A stretch of 7,942 nucleotides of DNA from JARICQ01 sp964428475 (GCA_964428475.1 CAYRYO010000070.1:1-7942); one strand, 5' to 3'. Positions 1-5,840 are shown, counted from the stretch's first letter. The notes: generated by a model not told the origin, from the letters alone. Program-made: numbers and translations.

Positions 1-33
1 ATAGTCATAATAAAGTAAATCTTCTTATATAAA

Positions 34-58
34 TATAGTAGAGGAAATATCTACTATA
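34..58 (+). repeat. Inverted repeat (9-bp arms) just upstream of the exchanger gene
   Basis: TATAGTAGA (34-42) and TCTACTATA (50-58) are perfect inverted copies around a 7-nt loop. The right arm ends on the first base of the Shine-Dalgarno AGGAGGG (58-64). In RNA it would form a hairpin abutting the ribosome binding site. As DNA it could be an operator. It has no T-tract in the plus direction, so it is not a terminator for an upstream gene. Its role is inferred only from position. Confidence 0.5.
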
Positions 59-68
59 GGAGGGCAAT

Positions 69-1013
69 ATGGAGATTTATTTTATCTTTTTAGTATTTGT
101 AATAGGACTTATAATGGTAGTCAAAGGCGGAGATTTGTTTTTAGACTCCACTATTTATATAGCAAATGTCACAGGTATATCCTTTGGAATAATCGGGGCG
201 ACAATTGTAAGCCTAGCCACTACACTTCCAGAATTTTGTGTATCAGTAATGTCAAGCTATGAAGGCTTTAGTGGTATGGCCATTGGGAATTCCTTAGGAT
301 CTTATATATGCAATATAGCACTTGTAATTGGATTGATAGCCATTATAAAACCAATACAAATAAATAGTGAATATTTTCCATTAAAAGGCGCCATGATGTT
401 TTCATATCTAGGATTATTTTATTTTTTTGCAGTAGATGGAACTGTAACTCATTTAGAAGGCAAGGTTTTAATGTCCTTAGTGATATTGTTTATACTTTTG
501 AATTTAATTGAGCACAATGAAGACAAGATGAGAAATAAAACTAGAAAGATTAAAACAAATAGGCGAAGTTTAATATTAAATATAGTTAAATTTATAACAG
601 GTGGAATTTTAATAGTCTTTGGAGCAGATTTATTAATAGATACAGGCGTAGAGATAGCAAATTATTTTAGGATATCTAAACAGATAATAAGCCTTACATT
701 TCTAGCACTTGGCACTTCATTACCTGAACTTGTAACAGCTATTTCTTCAATGCTAAGAGACAGGGCAAGTATATCTATAGGAAATATAATAGGATCAAAT
801 ATACTAAATATGACTATGGTGATGGGAACATCGGCATTAGTAAGTGCAAATGGACTTATTGTATCGAGTCAGACTCTAAACTTAGATATTCCAATGGCAA
901 CATTGATATCTCTTGTATTTATCTTGTCCGGGATCTTCTTTAAAAAGATAGGAAGGATATCAGGAGTATCGCTTTTAATTATATATGGAATATACTTGAA
1001 TATACTATTTTAA
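69..1013 (+). CDS. CaCA-family calcium/sodium (or other cation) antiporter, YrbG-like
   Basis: This is a 314-residue polytopic membrane protein of the Ca2+/cation antiporter superfamily, which exchanges Ca2+ or related cations for Na+ or H+ across the cytoplasmic membrane. It has the two inverted halves expected of the family, each with an alpha repeat: the first around residues 40-86 (VSLATTLPEF, then GNSLGS at 73-78) and the second around 210-250 (LALGTSLPEL, then GNIIGSN at 238-244). The transport glutamates E55 and E220 are present. A basic, charged loop (about residues 148-170) separates the halves. The ATG is preceded by AGGAGGG at 58-64. Relative to the archaeal exchanger MjNCX, alpha 1 has Tyr79 where Asn is usual and alpha 2 has Asn244 where Asp is usual, so the transported ion is uncertain. 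The gene is monocistronic and ends at a shared terminator. The family call is firm; the substrate is inferred. Confidence 0.93.
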   Translation: MEIYFIFLVFVIGLIMVVKGGDLFLDSTIYIANVTGISFGIIGATIVSLATTLPEFCVSVMSSYEGFSGMAIGNSLGSYICNIALVIGLIAIIKPIQINSEYFPLKGAMMFSYLGLFYFFAVDGTVTHLEGKVLMSLVILFILLNLIEHNEDKMRNKTRKIKTNRRSLILNIVKFITGGILIVFGADLLIDTGVEIANYFRISKQIISLTFLALGTSLPELVTAISSMLRDRASISIGNIIGSNILNMTMVMGTSALVSANGLIVSSQTLNLDIPMATLISLVFILSGIFFKKIGRISGVSLLIIYGIYLNILF

Positions 1014-1023
1014 GATTTATATA

Positions 1024-1053
1024 AAAAAGCTACTCAATAAAGAGTAGCTTTTT
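1024..1053. terminator. Bidirectional terminator between convergent genes
   Basis: A perfect 12-bp stem, AAAAAGCTACTC (1024-1035) with GAGTAGCTTTTT (1042-1053), closes a 6-nt loop. The T-run on one strand and the A-run that becomes a T-run on the other let it stop transcription both ways. It serves the exchanger gene and the minus-strand YitT gene, whose stop codon (1052-1054) overlaps its edge. Confidence 0.85.
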
Positions 1054-1930
1054 AAATCCCTATATTTTTAAATCCCTTGCCTCTAACCTCTACAACTTCA
1101 TTTATAGTGAAAAAGGCAGAAGGATCAATTTCATCAACTATTACCTTCAGCTTAGCTATTTCCTTTGATGTAACTATACAATATAAAACCTTTTTTTCTA
1201 CATTTGTAAATGCGCCCATGCCCTCTAAATAAGTAACTCCTCTATGAAGTTCCTTTATGATTGCATGTGCTAATTCTTCTTCTTTATCTGAAATAATAAT
1301 TACGTTTTTCCTAGCATTAAAACCTACTTGAACCTTATCGAGTACCTGATATCCGATATACATTGCAATTAGAGTATACATAGCAGACTTATATCCCAAA
1401 AGTATAGACGACAAGGATATAATCACCGTATTTACAGTCATAAGCCCTGTACCTATATTGATATTATACTTATCTTTTAGTATTATAGCCACAATATCCA
1501 GACCACCCTGACAAGTTCTATTTCTAAACATAAGCCCCATTCCAACACCATTGAACACGCCTCCAAATACTGCACTTAAAAACACATCATCTATTGTAAA
1601 GTAATTACCGATATCTCTAGTAATGGTGAGTAGTGATGAGAGCATAATCATAGAAATAAATGCATAAAATAAAAACTGTTTATCTATCTTTTTAAAACCA
1701 AGTATAAACAGCGGGATATTAATTATAAAAACAAATATACCTGATGAAATCCCTGTTAAATATTGAGAGAGAATTGCAAGACCACCAACTCCACCACTAA
1801 GCATATTGCTTGGAATAAAGAATCCATTGATTGCTAAGGCACAAAGAATATTACCTACAAATACAAAAAAAAGCTTTTTTAATATTTCCCTTGGTCTACC
1901 TTTATTTGAAGCTTTATTAAGTTTATCCAT
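1052..1930 (-). CDS. YitT family membrane protein (YitT domain plus DUF2179)
   Basis: This 292-residue protein has the standard architecture of the YitT family found in many copies in Firmicutes. A short basic N-terminus is followed by about five or six membrane segments (roughly residues 19-200) carrying the family hallmark P-S-N-x-L-S-G-G-V-G-G (40-50). A cytoplasmic DUF2179 domain occupies about 203-287 and ends in the typical E-V-x-G-x-G-F stretch. Molecular function in the family is not established; a transport role is often suggested. The ATG (complement of 1928-1930) is directly preceded by an in-frame TAA, so no upstream in-frame start is possible. An AAAAGGAGA ribosome binding site (complement of 1943-1951) sits about 13 nt upstream, a little farther than usual. 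The gene is transcribed alone, divergently from the cation diffusion facilitator. Confidence 0.93.
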   Translation of the reverse strand: MDKLNKASNKGRPREILKKLFFVFVGNILCALAINGFFIPSNMLSGGVGGLAILSQYLTGISSGIFVFIINIPLFILGFKKIDKQFLFYAFISMIMLSSLLTITRDIGNYFTIDDVFLSAVFGGVFNGVGMGLMFRNRTCQGGLDIVAIILKDKYNINIGTGLMTVNTVIISLSSILLGYKSAMYTLIAMYIGYQVLDKVQVGFNARKNVIIISDKEEELAHAIIKELHRGVTYLEGMGAFTNVEKKVLYCIVTSKEIAKLKVIVDEIDPSAFFTINEVVEVRGKGFKNIGI

Positions 1931-1965
1931 TTAACTATGATATCTCCTTTTCATTATAGAATTTC

Positions 1966-1994
1966 ATAATATTAATTTTACATTAATAGTTTAA
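1966..1994 (-). promoter_or_regulatory. Candidate promoter for the YitT gene
   Basis: On the minus strand TTAAAC (complement of 1989-1994) and TATTAT (complement of 1966-1971) are separated by 17 bp, which puts the transcript start near 1959. The -10 matches 5 of 6 consensus bases and the -35 only 3 of 6. A perfect TATAAT (complement of 1953-1958) lies closer, but its start point would fall inside the ribosome binding site, so it was not preferred. Confidence 0.25.
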
Positions 1995-2124
1995 CATAAA
2001 TATGGATTAAAGCTACTATTAAATTTCACTTTATCAAAATAAATATAAATTTCAAGTAAGAGATAAAGGCAAAAGTAAAATAGACTTCTTATGGATAAGA
2101 TATAGATAATTCTTCCACTTTTTA

Positions 2125-2133
2125 TGATATAAT
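2125..2133 (+). promoter_or_regulatory. Extended -10 promoter of the cation diffusion facilitator gene
   Basis: TGATATAAT is a perfect extended -10 element (TGn followed by TATAAT, 2128-2133). No good -35 is visible 16-18 bp upstream, as expected when the extended motif compensates. The transcript would start near 2140, leaving a leader of about 50 nt. The TTG at 2133 lies inside this element, so it cannot be the translation start. Confidence 0.55.
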
Positions 2134-2177
2134 TGTTGCATAGACGGAGGGGAATTATATTAGGAAACAAAAAAGAT

Positions 2178-2185
2178 AAGGAGGG
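2178..2185 (+). promoter_or_regulatory. Ribosome binding site that fixes the TTG start of the CDF gene
   Basis: AAGGAGGG lies 7 nt before TTG 2193. A second purine-rich run, GGAGGGG (2146-2152), lies farther up in the leader but has no ATG, GTG or TTG at proper spacing. Confidence 0.75.
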
Positions 2186-2192
2186 AAAGATA

Positions 2193-3368
2193 TTGACTGA
2201 TTTTATACTCAAATTAGCAAGAGGAGGAAAAGATAAATATACAGATCGTGAAGCAAGGCTTAGAATAGGCTATATTGCAAGTTTGGTTGGATTATTTATC
2301 AATGTAATGCTTTCTATTATAAAGTTAATCATAGGATTTAGCATATCCTCTATAGGGGTAATAGCTGATGGATTTAACAATATAACAGACAGTGCATCCT
2401 CAATCATTACATTGGTAGGATTTAAACTCTCAAGTATGCCTCCAGACAAAGAACATCCCTATGGACATGGGAGGATAGAATATATTTCTGCCCTTATAGT
2501 AGCCTTTTTAGTAATGCTAGTAGGATTTCAATTTATAAATGCATCTGTAAAGAGGATAATAAATCCTACACCAATGAAATTTCAAATAATTCCATTTATA
2601 ATACTAACTGTATCAATTACATCTAAGATATGGCTTAGTGTATTCAATAAAAAAGTAGGAGCGGAGATAAACTCAAAGAGTTTAAAGGCAGCAGGAATAG
2701 ATGCTATGGGAGATGTTTTAACTACTAGTGTTGTGGTTATATCAATATTTGCATCTCAATATACCACACTACCCCTAGATGGAATTATAGGCGTTCTTAT
2801 CTCACTACTCATCATATATGCGGGATATAGCTTGGTCAAAGAAACCATCAGCCCATTGATAGGTGAAGCACCATCACGTGAATTAATAGAAGCTATAAAC
2901 ACAGAGATCATGTCCTATAACTATATAACAGGAGTACATGACCTTGTAATTCACAGCTATGGTGAAGAAAAGGTAATGGCAGTAATAGATGTTGAATTTC
3001 CAGCAAATCTTGATATAATAAAAGTGCATAGAGAAATAACAAAAGCCGAAAGAGAAATAGGAGAAAAATATGGTTTAACACTGGTAGTTCATATGGACCC
3101 TATATATGAAGAAGCAAAAGAAACCTATGAAATTAGAAATGAAATCAAGCGCATAATAAAGGAAAATGCACAATACAAATCAATGCATGATTTTCATATA
3201 ATAGAAGAAGACGGGATAGAAATAGCAGAATTTCACATTGTAATAGATGGTGATAAAATATCAAAACAAGAAAATGAAGAAACTATAAAAGTAGATATAG
3301 AGAATATACTAAAAGAAAAGTGTAGCAAGATAAAATGTGATGTTATAGTAGATATAGAATATAATTAG
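2193..3368 (+). CDS. Cation diffusion facilitator (CDF) transporter, probable Mn(II) efflux
   Basis: This is a 391-residue CDF-family metal/proton antiporter of the cytoplasmic membrane. The TTG start at 2193 is chosen for its ideal ribosome binding site; an in-frame upstream TTG at 2133 lies in the promoter. The six-helix membrane domain (about 25-235) carries the family signature around A-D-G-F-N-N-I-T-D-S (58-67) and the HPYGHGR motif at 88-94. The transmembrane metal site reads N62-x3-D66 in helix 2 and D170-x3-D174 in helix 5. Zinc exporters usually have His or Asp in helix 2 and His-x3-Asp in helix 5, so the lack of His favours Mn(II), as in MntE/MneP-type proteins. The C-terminal cytoplasmic part is unusually long. 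A first dimerisation domain (about 245-320, with V-x-D-V-E-F) is followed by a second, similar-looking domain (about 321-391, with M-H-D-F-H and E-F-H-I-V). The family is certain and Mn(II) specificity is inference. No terminator hairpin follows the stop. Confidence 0.94.
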   Translation: MTDFILKLARGGKDKYTDREARLRIGYIASLVGLFINVMLSIIKLIIGFSISSIGVIADGFNNITDSASSIITLVGFKLSSMPPDKEHPYGHGRIEYISALIVAFLVMLVGFQFINASVKRIINPTPMKFQIIPFIILTVSITSKIWLSVFNKKVGAEINSKSLKAAGIDAMGDVLTTSVVVISIFASQYTTLPLDGIIGVLISLLIIYAGYSLVKETISPLIGEAPSRELIEAINTEIMSYNYITGVHDLVIHSYGEEKVMAVIDVEFPANLDIIKVHREITKAEREIGEKYGLTLVVHMDPIYEEAKETYEIRNEIKRIIKENAQYKSMHDFHIIEEDGIEIAEFHIVIDGDKISKQENEETIKVDIENILKEKCSKIKCDVIVDIEYN

Positions 3369-3398
3369 ATTGTAACTCAAATGTAATACTGCTGTAAT
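3360..3398 (+). promoter_or_regulatory. Four 11-bp-phased TGTAAT direct repeats, likely response-regulator site
   Basis: TATAAT (3360), TGTAAC (3371), TGTAAT (3382) and TGTAAT (3393) start exactly 11 bp apart with 5-bp spacers. The last three agree in 5 or 6 of 6 bases; the first overlaps the stop codon of the upstream gene and differs at one position. Such one-turn spacing is typical of OmpR/PhoB-family regulators. The unit resembles the CTGTCAT pho-box unit of E. coli, and its complement (A/G)TTACA resembles the TTnACA unit of Bacillus PhoP. Possible -10 elements follow at 3420-3425 (TAAGAT with an upstream TG) or 3425-3430 (TATAAA). The repeat is observed; the regulator is inferred. Confidence 0.5.
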
Positions 3399-3460
3399 AC
3401 ATATTAGTGAAATAAGTGTTAAGATATAAATATAGTCGAGAATTGAAAGGAGAAGTTCAT

Positions 3461-4513
3461 ATGAAAAACACAAAATATTTAGCACTTGGACTTGCAAGCA
3501 TAATAGTATTTAGTCCAATGATAAGTTCAGCAATAAGAGATGATGTGATAAATACGTCAGATAAAGAAGTGATATCTGAAATAGAAGAAGCAACAGAGTA
3601 TATTGCATATAAAGGTAAGATAACAGATATTGAAAAAGACAAAGAAAAAGATACTATGTCAATCTTGGTACAAGGTGAAGACAAAAAAGTACAGCAAAAG
3701 ATAGTATTTCATATAAGAGAAGATATGACCATACTAAGTCAAAAAACAAGTGAGTTTAAAAAGAGAAGCGATTTAAAAGAAGACAGTCAAGTAACTGTAT
3801 TTTTTAAAGAAAACACACCTATGACAATGAGCATACCAGCACAGGCAAGCCCAGATCTAGTTTTAATAAATGATAGCAAAGAAGCTTCATTTGTCAAAGT
3901 ATCTCATTTCAATGAGGAACTTGTAGATATAAAGGGTGAATTAAAACTAAATATATCAGAGGATACAGTTATAGTAGATATTGATGGGAAAGATGCAAAT
4001 AAAGATAAATTAAAAAGCAATGACCTTGTGGTATTTTACACAATGACTACAAAGAGTATTCCAGCACAAACCACTCCAGAAAAAATAATTATATTAGCAA
4101 CTATAGAAAATGAAAAAGTACCAGAAAACAATTTAGAACAAGAAGGCGAAGATGTAAAAGATAAACTAAGGGTAATGGACAAAGTAGTATTAAATGGGAA
4201 AGAATTGGAATTAAACCATGTAATATATACAAGCCAAAGCGGACACCATATGATTGCCATAAGACCAGTGGGAGAAGCTCTAGGATACAAGGTAAGTTGG
4301 AACAATAAAGAAAGAAGTGCAGAACTTACAAAAGACGCACAGTGGACAAAAGCAACCATAGGTAAAGACGATTATAATTTTGCAAAGATGATAGTAAAAC
4401 TTGGGAAAGCGCCTGAAATCAAAGATCAGAAAACCTATGTACCAATCGAATTTTTAGAAGAAGTATTAAAATTAGATGTAAAAATAAATAATGGAGTATT
4501 GCAAGCAAAATAA
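3461..4513 (+). CDS. Secreted protein with C-terminal copper-amine-oxidase-like domain
   Basis: This 350-residue exported protein starts at ATG 3461, 7 nt after AAAGGAGA (3446-3453); an in-frame extension to 3416 lacks a ribosome binding site. Residues 1-24 form a signal peptide (basic N-terminus, hydrophobic core, likely cleavage after S-S-A). Residues about 47-215 contain two related modules, each ending in a hydrophobic strand, a Met/Thr-rich turn and the motif S-I-P-A-Q-x-x-P (124-131 and 199-206), 75 residues apart. An acidic linker leads to a domain at about 238-350 resembling the Pfam 'copper amine oxidase N-terminal domain' (V-L-N-G-K, then I-R-P-V-G-E-A-L-G-Y-K-V-S-W). In Firmicutes this domain is a non-enzymatic, extracellular, probably wall- or matrix-associated module. 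No catalytic motif is visible and the role is unknown. Phased repeats upstream suggest two-component control. Confidence 0.85.
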   Translation: MKNTKYLALGLASIIVFSPMISSAIRDDVINTSDKEVISEIEEATEYIAYKGKITDIEKDKEKDTMSILVQGEDKKVQQKIVFHIREDMTILSQKTSEFKKRSDLKEDSQVTVFFKENTPMTMSIPAQASPDLVLINDSKEASFVKVSHFNEELVDIKGELKLNISEDTVIVDIDGKDANKDKLKSNDLVVFYTMTTKSIPAQTTPEKIIILATIENEKVPENNLEQEGEDVKDKLRVMDKVVLNGKELELNHVIYTSQSGHHMIAIRPVGEALGYKVSWNNKERSAELTKDAQWTKATIGKDDYNFAKMIVKLGKAPEIKDQKTYVPIEFLEEVLKLDVKINNGVLQAK

Positions 4514-4536
4514 TAGCCATTTAATCAAATTCATAT

Positions 4537-4572
4537 AAATAGAGTTCCATAATTAATGGGCTCTATTTTTTT
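4537..4572 (+). terminator. Intrinsic terminator of the secreted-protein gene
   Basis: AAATAGAG (4537-4544) pairs with CTCTATTT (4561-4568). After a one-base bulge CCAT pairs with ATGG around an AATTA loop. Seven T residues follow (4566-4572). It lies 24 nt after the stop codon at 4511-4513. Confidence 0.8.
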
Positions 4573-4599
4573 CACTAAAATTTCATATTTTATGATAAT
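4571..4599 (+). promoter_or_regulatory. Candidate promoter for the Fe-S scaffold gene
   Basis: TTCACT (4571-4576) and GATAAT (4594-4599) are 17 bp apart, matching 4 of 6 and 5 of 6 consensus bases. The transcript would start near 4606, about 40 nt before the ATG. The surrounding sequence is very AT-rich, so other -10 elements are possible. The -35 begins in the T-tract of the preceding terminator. Confidence 0.35.
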
Positions 4600-4644
4600 A
4601 TATTATATATAAGAATAATAATATAACAAGGAGAAGTGATTTAA

Positions 4645-5028
4645 ATGTATGAAGAATATTCAATGAAAGTAATAGAACATTTTATGAGCCCTAGAAATGT
4701 AGGCAGTATGAAAGATCCAGATGCAGAAGGGCAATATGGAGATGTAAAATGTGGAGATTCTCTAACTATATATCTAAAAGTAGAAGATAATATAATCAAG
4801 GAAATTAGCTTTCTAGTATTTGGCTGTACAGCAGCTATAGCAACGAGCAGCATGATAACAGTAATGGCAAAGGGAAAGACCATAGAACAAGCACAAGCAA
4901 TCACAGAAAAACAATTAATAGATGAATTAGATGGATTGCCTAAGAGTAAACTACACTGTTCAGTTTTAGGAGTAAAGGGGCTTAGGGCTGCAATAGCAGA
5001 TTATAAAGATAGACAAAAGAATAAATAA
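4645..5028 (+). CDS. iscU: IscU/NifU-type iron-sulfur cluster assembly scaffold
   Basis: This 127-residue cytoplasmic scaffold protein corresponds to the IscU family (N-terminal domain of NifU). The family receives sulfur from a cysteine desulfurase, builds Fe-S clusters and hands them to apoproteins. The N-terminal signature H-F-x-x-P-R-N-V-G (12-20) and all cluster ligands are present: C36 with D38 in K-C-G-D, C61 in F-G-C-T-A-A, and H104-C105 in K-L-H-C-S. The length matches IscU. The segment before the last cysteine is L-P-K-S-K, not the L-P-P-V-K that the HscA chaperone recognises in proteobacterial IscU. AAGGAGA (4628-4634) precedes the ATG by about 10 nt. The gene stands alone between its own promoter and terminator; no cysteine desulfurase (iscS/nifS) or iscR is in the window. 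The symbol follows family usage; nifU is the alternative name. Confidence 0.92.
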   Translation: MYEEYSMKVIEHFMSPRNVGSMKDPDAEGQYGDVKCGDSLTIYLKVEDNIIKEISFLVFGCTAAIATSSMITVMAKGKTIEQAQAITEKQLIDELDGLPKSKLHCSVLGVKGLRAAIADYKDRQKNK

Positions 5029-5048
5029 AAGCACTTAAATACAAATAC

Positions 5049-5087
5049 TAGTCTAGCTGGATTAAAATCTAACTGGGCTATTTTTTT
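5049..5087 (+). terminator. Intrinsic terminator of the Fe-S scaffold gene
   Basis: TAGTCTAG (5049-5056) pairs with CTGGGCTA (5073-5080) through eight pairs including two G-T wobbles. Inside, GATT can pair with AATC. Seven T residues (5081-5087) follow. It starts about 20 nt after the stop codon. Confidence 0.65.
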
Positions 5088-5097
5088 ACCAATAAAT

Positions 5098-5127
5098 AGA
5101 ACATCTAAAAGCATCCTTGCATATAAT
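5098..5127 (+). promoter_or_regulatory. Candidate promoter for the HD-GYP gene
   Basis: A perfect TATAAT -10 (5122-5127) is preceded 18 bp upstream by AGAACA (5098-5103), a weak -35 (3 of 6). The transcript would start near 5134 and give a leader of about 30 nt. Confidence 0.4.
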
Positions 5128-5162
5128 GGTAAGAAGTCTTAAAAGAAGGATGTGAAAACAAG

Positions 5163-5783
5163 ATGAATCTAAAAGATATATTAAGCCCTGGTGAACAATA
5201 TTTACTAAAACTATTGGCTGAAAAGGACATCTATAGCTACATTCATTCAATATATGTATCAAAATATACAGAAATGATATTGCAATCTATGAAATATACA
5301 GAAAAAGATATAATACAAATATTAAAAGGTGCATATTTACATGATATAGGCAAGCTATTTATATCAAATGATATATTGAAAAAACCTAGCAAATTATCAG
5401 ATGAAGAATATGCCATTATGAAAAGACATGTAGAGATAGGTCTTAATATAGTAAAAGCATTTGAACCCTCTGAAAAAACCATAAACACAATAAAATACCA
5501 TCAAGAAAGATGGGATGGCAAGGGATATCCAAGTGGGATAATTGGACAAGCCACGCCTATTGAAGGTAGAATAATCCAAGTCACAGATGCATTTTCAGCT
5601 ATGACTGTAAAAAGAGCTTATAGAAGATCATTTGAAAGAGAAGAGGCCTTAGATGAAATTTATAATAACAAAGGCACTCAATTTGACCAAGAGATTGTAG
5701 ATATATTTATAGAAATAATGAAATCAAAGCAAAATTTAAAAATAAAAAGCAATATCTATGACAATTTGTCTTTCACTGAATAA
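5163..5783 (+). CDS. Stand-alone HD-GYP domain protein, probable cyclic-di-GMP phosphodiesterase
   Basis: This 206-residue cytoplasmic protein consists almost only of an HD-GYP domain (about 20-195), with no receiver, PAS or membrane sensor domain. HD-GYP enzymes hydrolyse cyclic di-GMP (some act on related cyclic dinucleotides) at a bi- or tri-metal centre. Visible features are H28 (first metal-ligand histidine position), H60-D61 in L-H-D-I-G-K, H89 in M-K-R-H, H113, GYP at 121-123 in W-D-G-K-G-Y-P, D142 in V-T-D-A-F, and a closing Q-F-D. Two departures from consensus are seen: the usual double histidine before E-R-W-D-G reads H113-Q114, and the usual D-A-F-D-A-M-T reads D-A-F-S-A-M-T. The ribosome binding site AAGGATG (5146-5152) lies about 11 nt before the ATG. 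The next gene is a chemoreceptor, suggesting a motility or second-messenger role. Loss of one metal ligand could alter activity. Confidence 0.9.
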   Translation: MNLKDILSPGEQYLLKLLAEKDIYSYIHSIYVSKYTEMILQSMKYTEKDIIQILKGAYLHDIGKLFISNDILKKPSKLSDEEYAIMKRHVEIGLNIVKAFEPSEKTINTIKYHQERWDGKGYPSGIIGQATPIEGRIIQVTDAFSAMTVKRAYRRSFEREEALDEIYNNKGTQFDQEIVDIFIEIMKSKQNLKIKSNIYDNLSFTE

Positions 5784-5819
5784 TATATATTAGACCACTG
5801 AGTCTAAATAAATTATTCA
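5777..5819 (+). repeat. Nested inverted repeat between the HD-GYP and chemoreceptor genes
   Basis: Outer arms TGAATAAT (5777-5784) and ATTATTCA (5812-5819) enclose inner arms TTAGAC (5790-5795) and GTCTAA (5802-5807) around a CACTGA loop, with small internal loops of 5 and 4 nt. The HD-GYP stop codon (5781-5783) lies in the left arm. There is no T-tract, so it is not a clear terminator. It could be an RNA processing or stabilising hairpin in a two-gene message, or an operator for the chemoreceptor gene. Confidence 0.5.
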
Positions 5820-5840
5820 ATCTATGAAAGGAAGATAAAT

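Noticed and set aside
2133..2192. N-terminal 20-residue extension of the CDF protein from TTG 2133
   Set aside because: It starts inside a perfect -10 box and has no ribosome binding site; TTG 2193 has an ideal one.
1991..2212. Minus-strand open frame of 73 codons in the divergent spacer
   Set aside because: Low-complexity, no family resemblance, no ribosome binding site, and it overlaps the promoter and start of the CDF gene.
3416..3460. N-terminal extension of the secreted protein
   Set aside because: No ribosome binding site, and it would place charged residues ahead of a classical signal peptide that begins at 3461.
4036..4359. Minus-strand open frame of 107 codons inside the secreted-protein gene
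   Set aside because: It is antisense to a well-supported gene with a signal peptide and ribosome binding site, and its composition is a shadow of that gene.
5784..5840. Cyclic-di-GMP riboswitch before the chemoreceptor gene
   Set aside because: The spacer is only 57 bp and has none of the conserved GEMM motifs; it holds only a simple nested palindrome.
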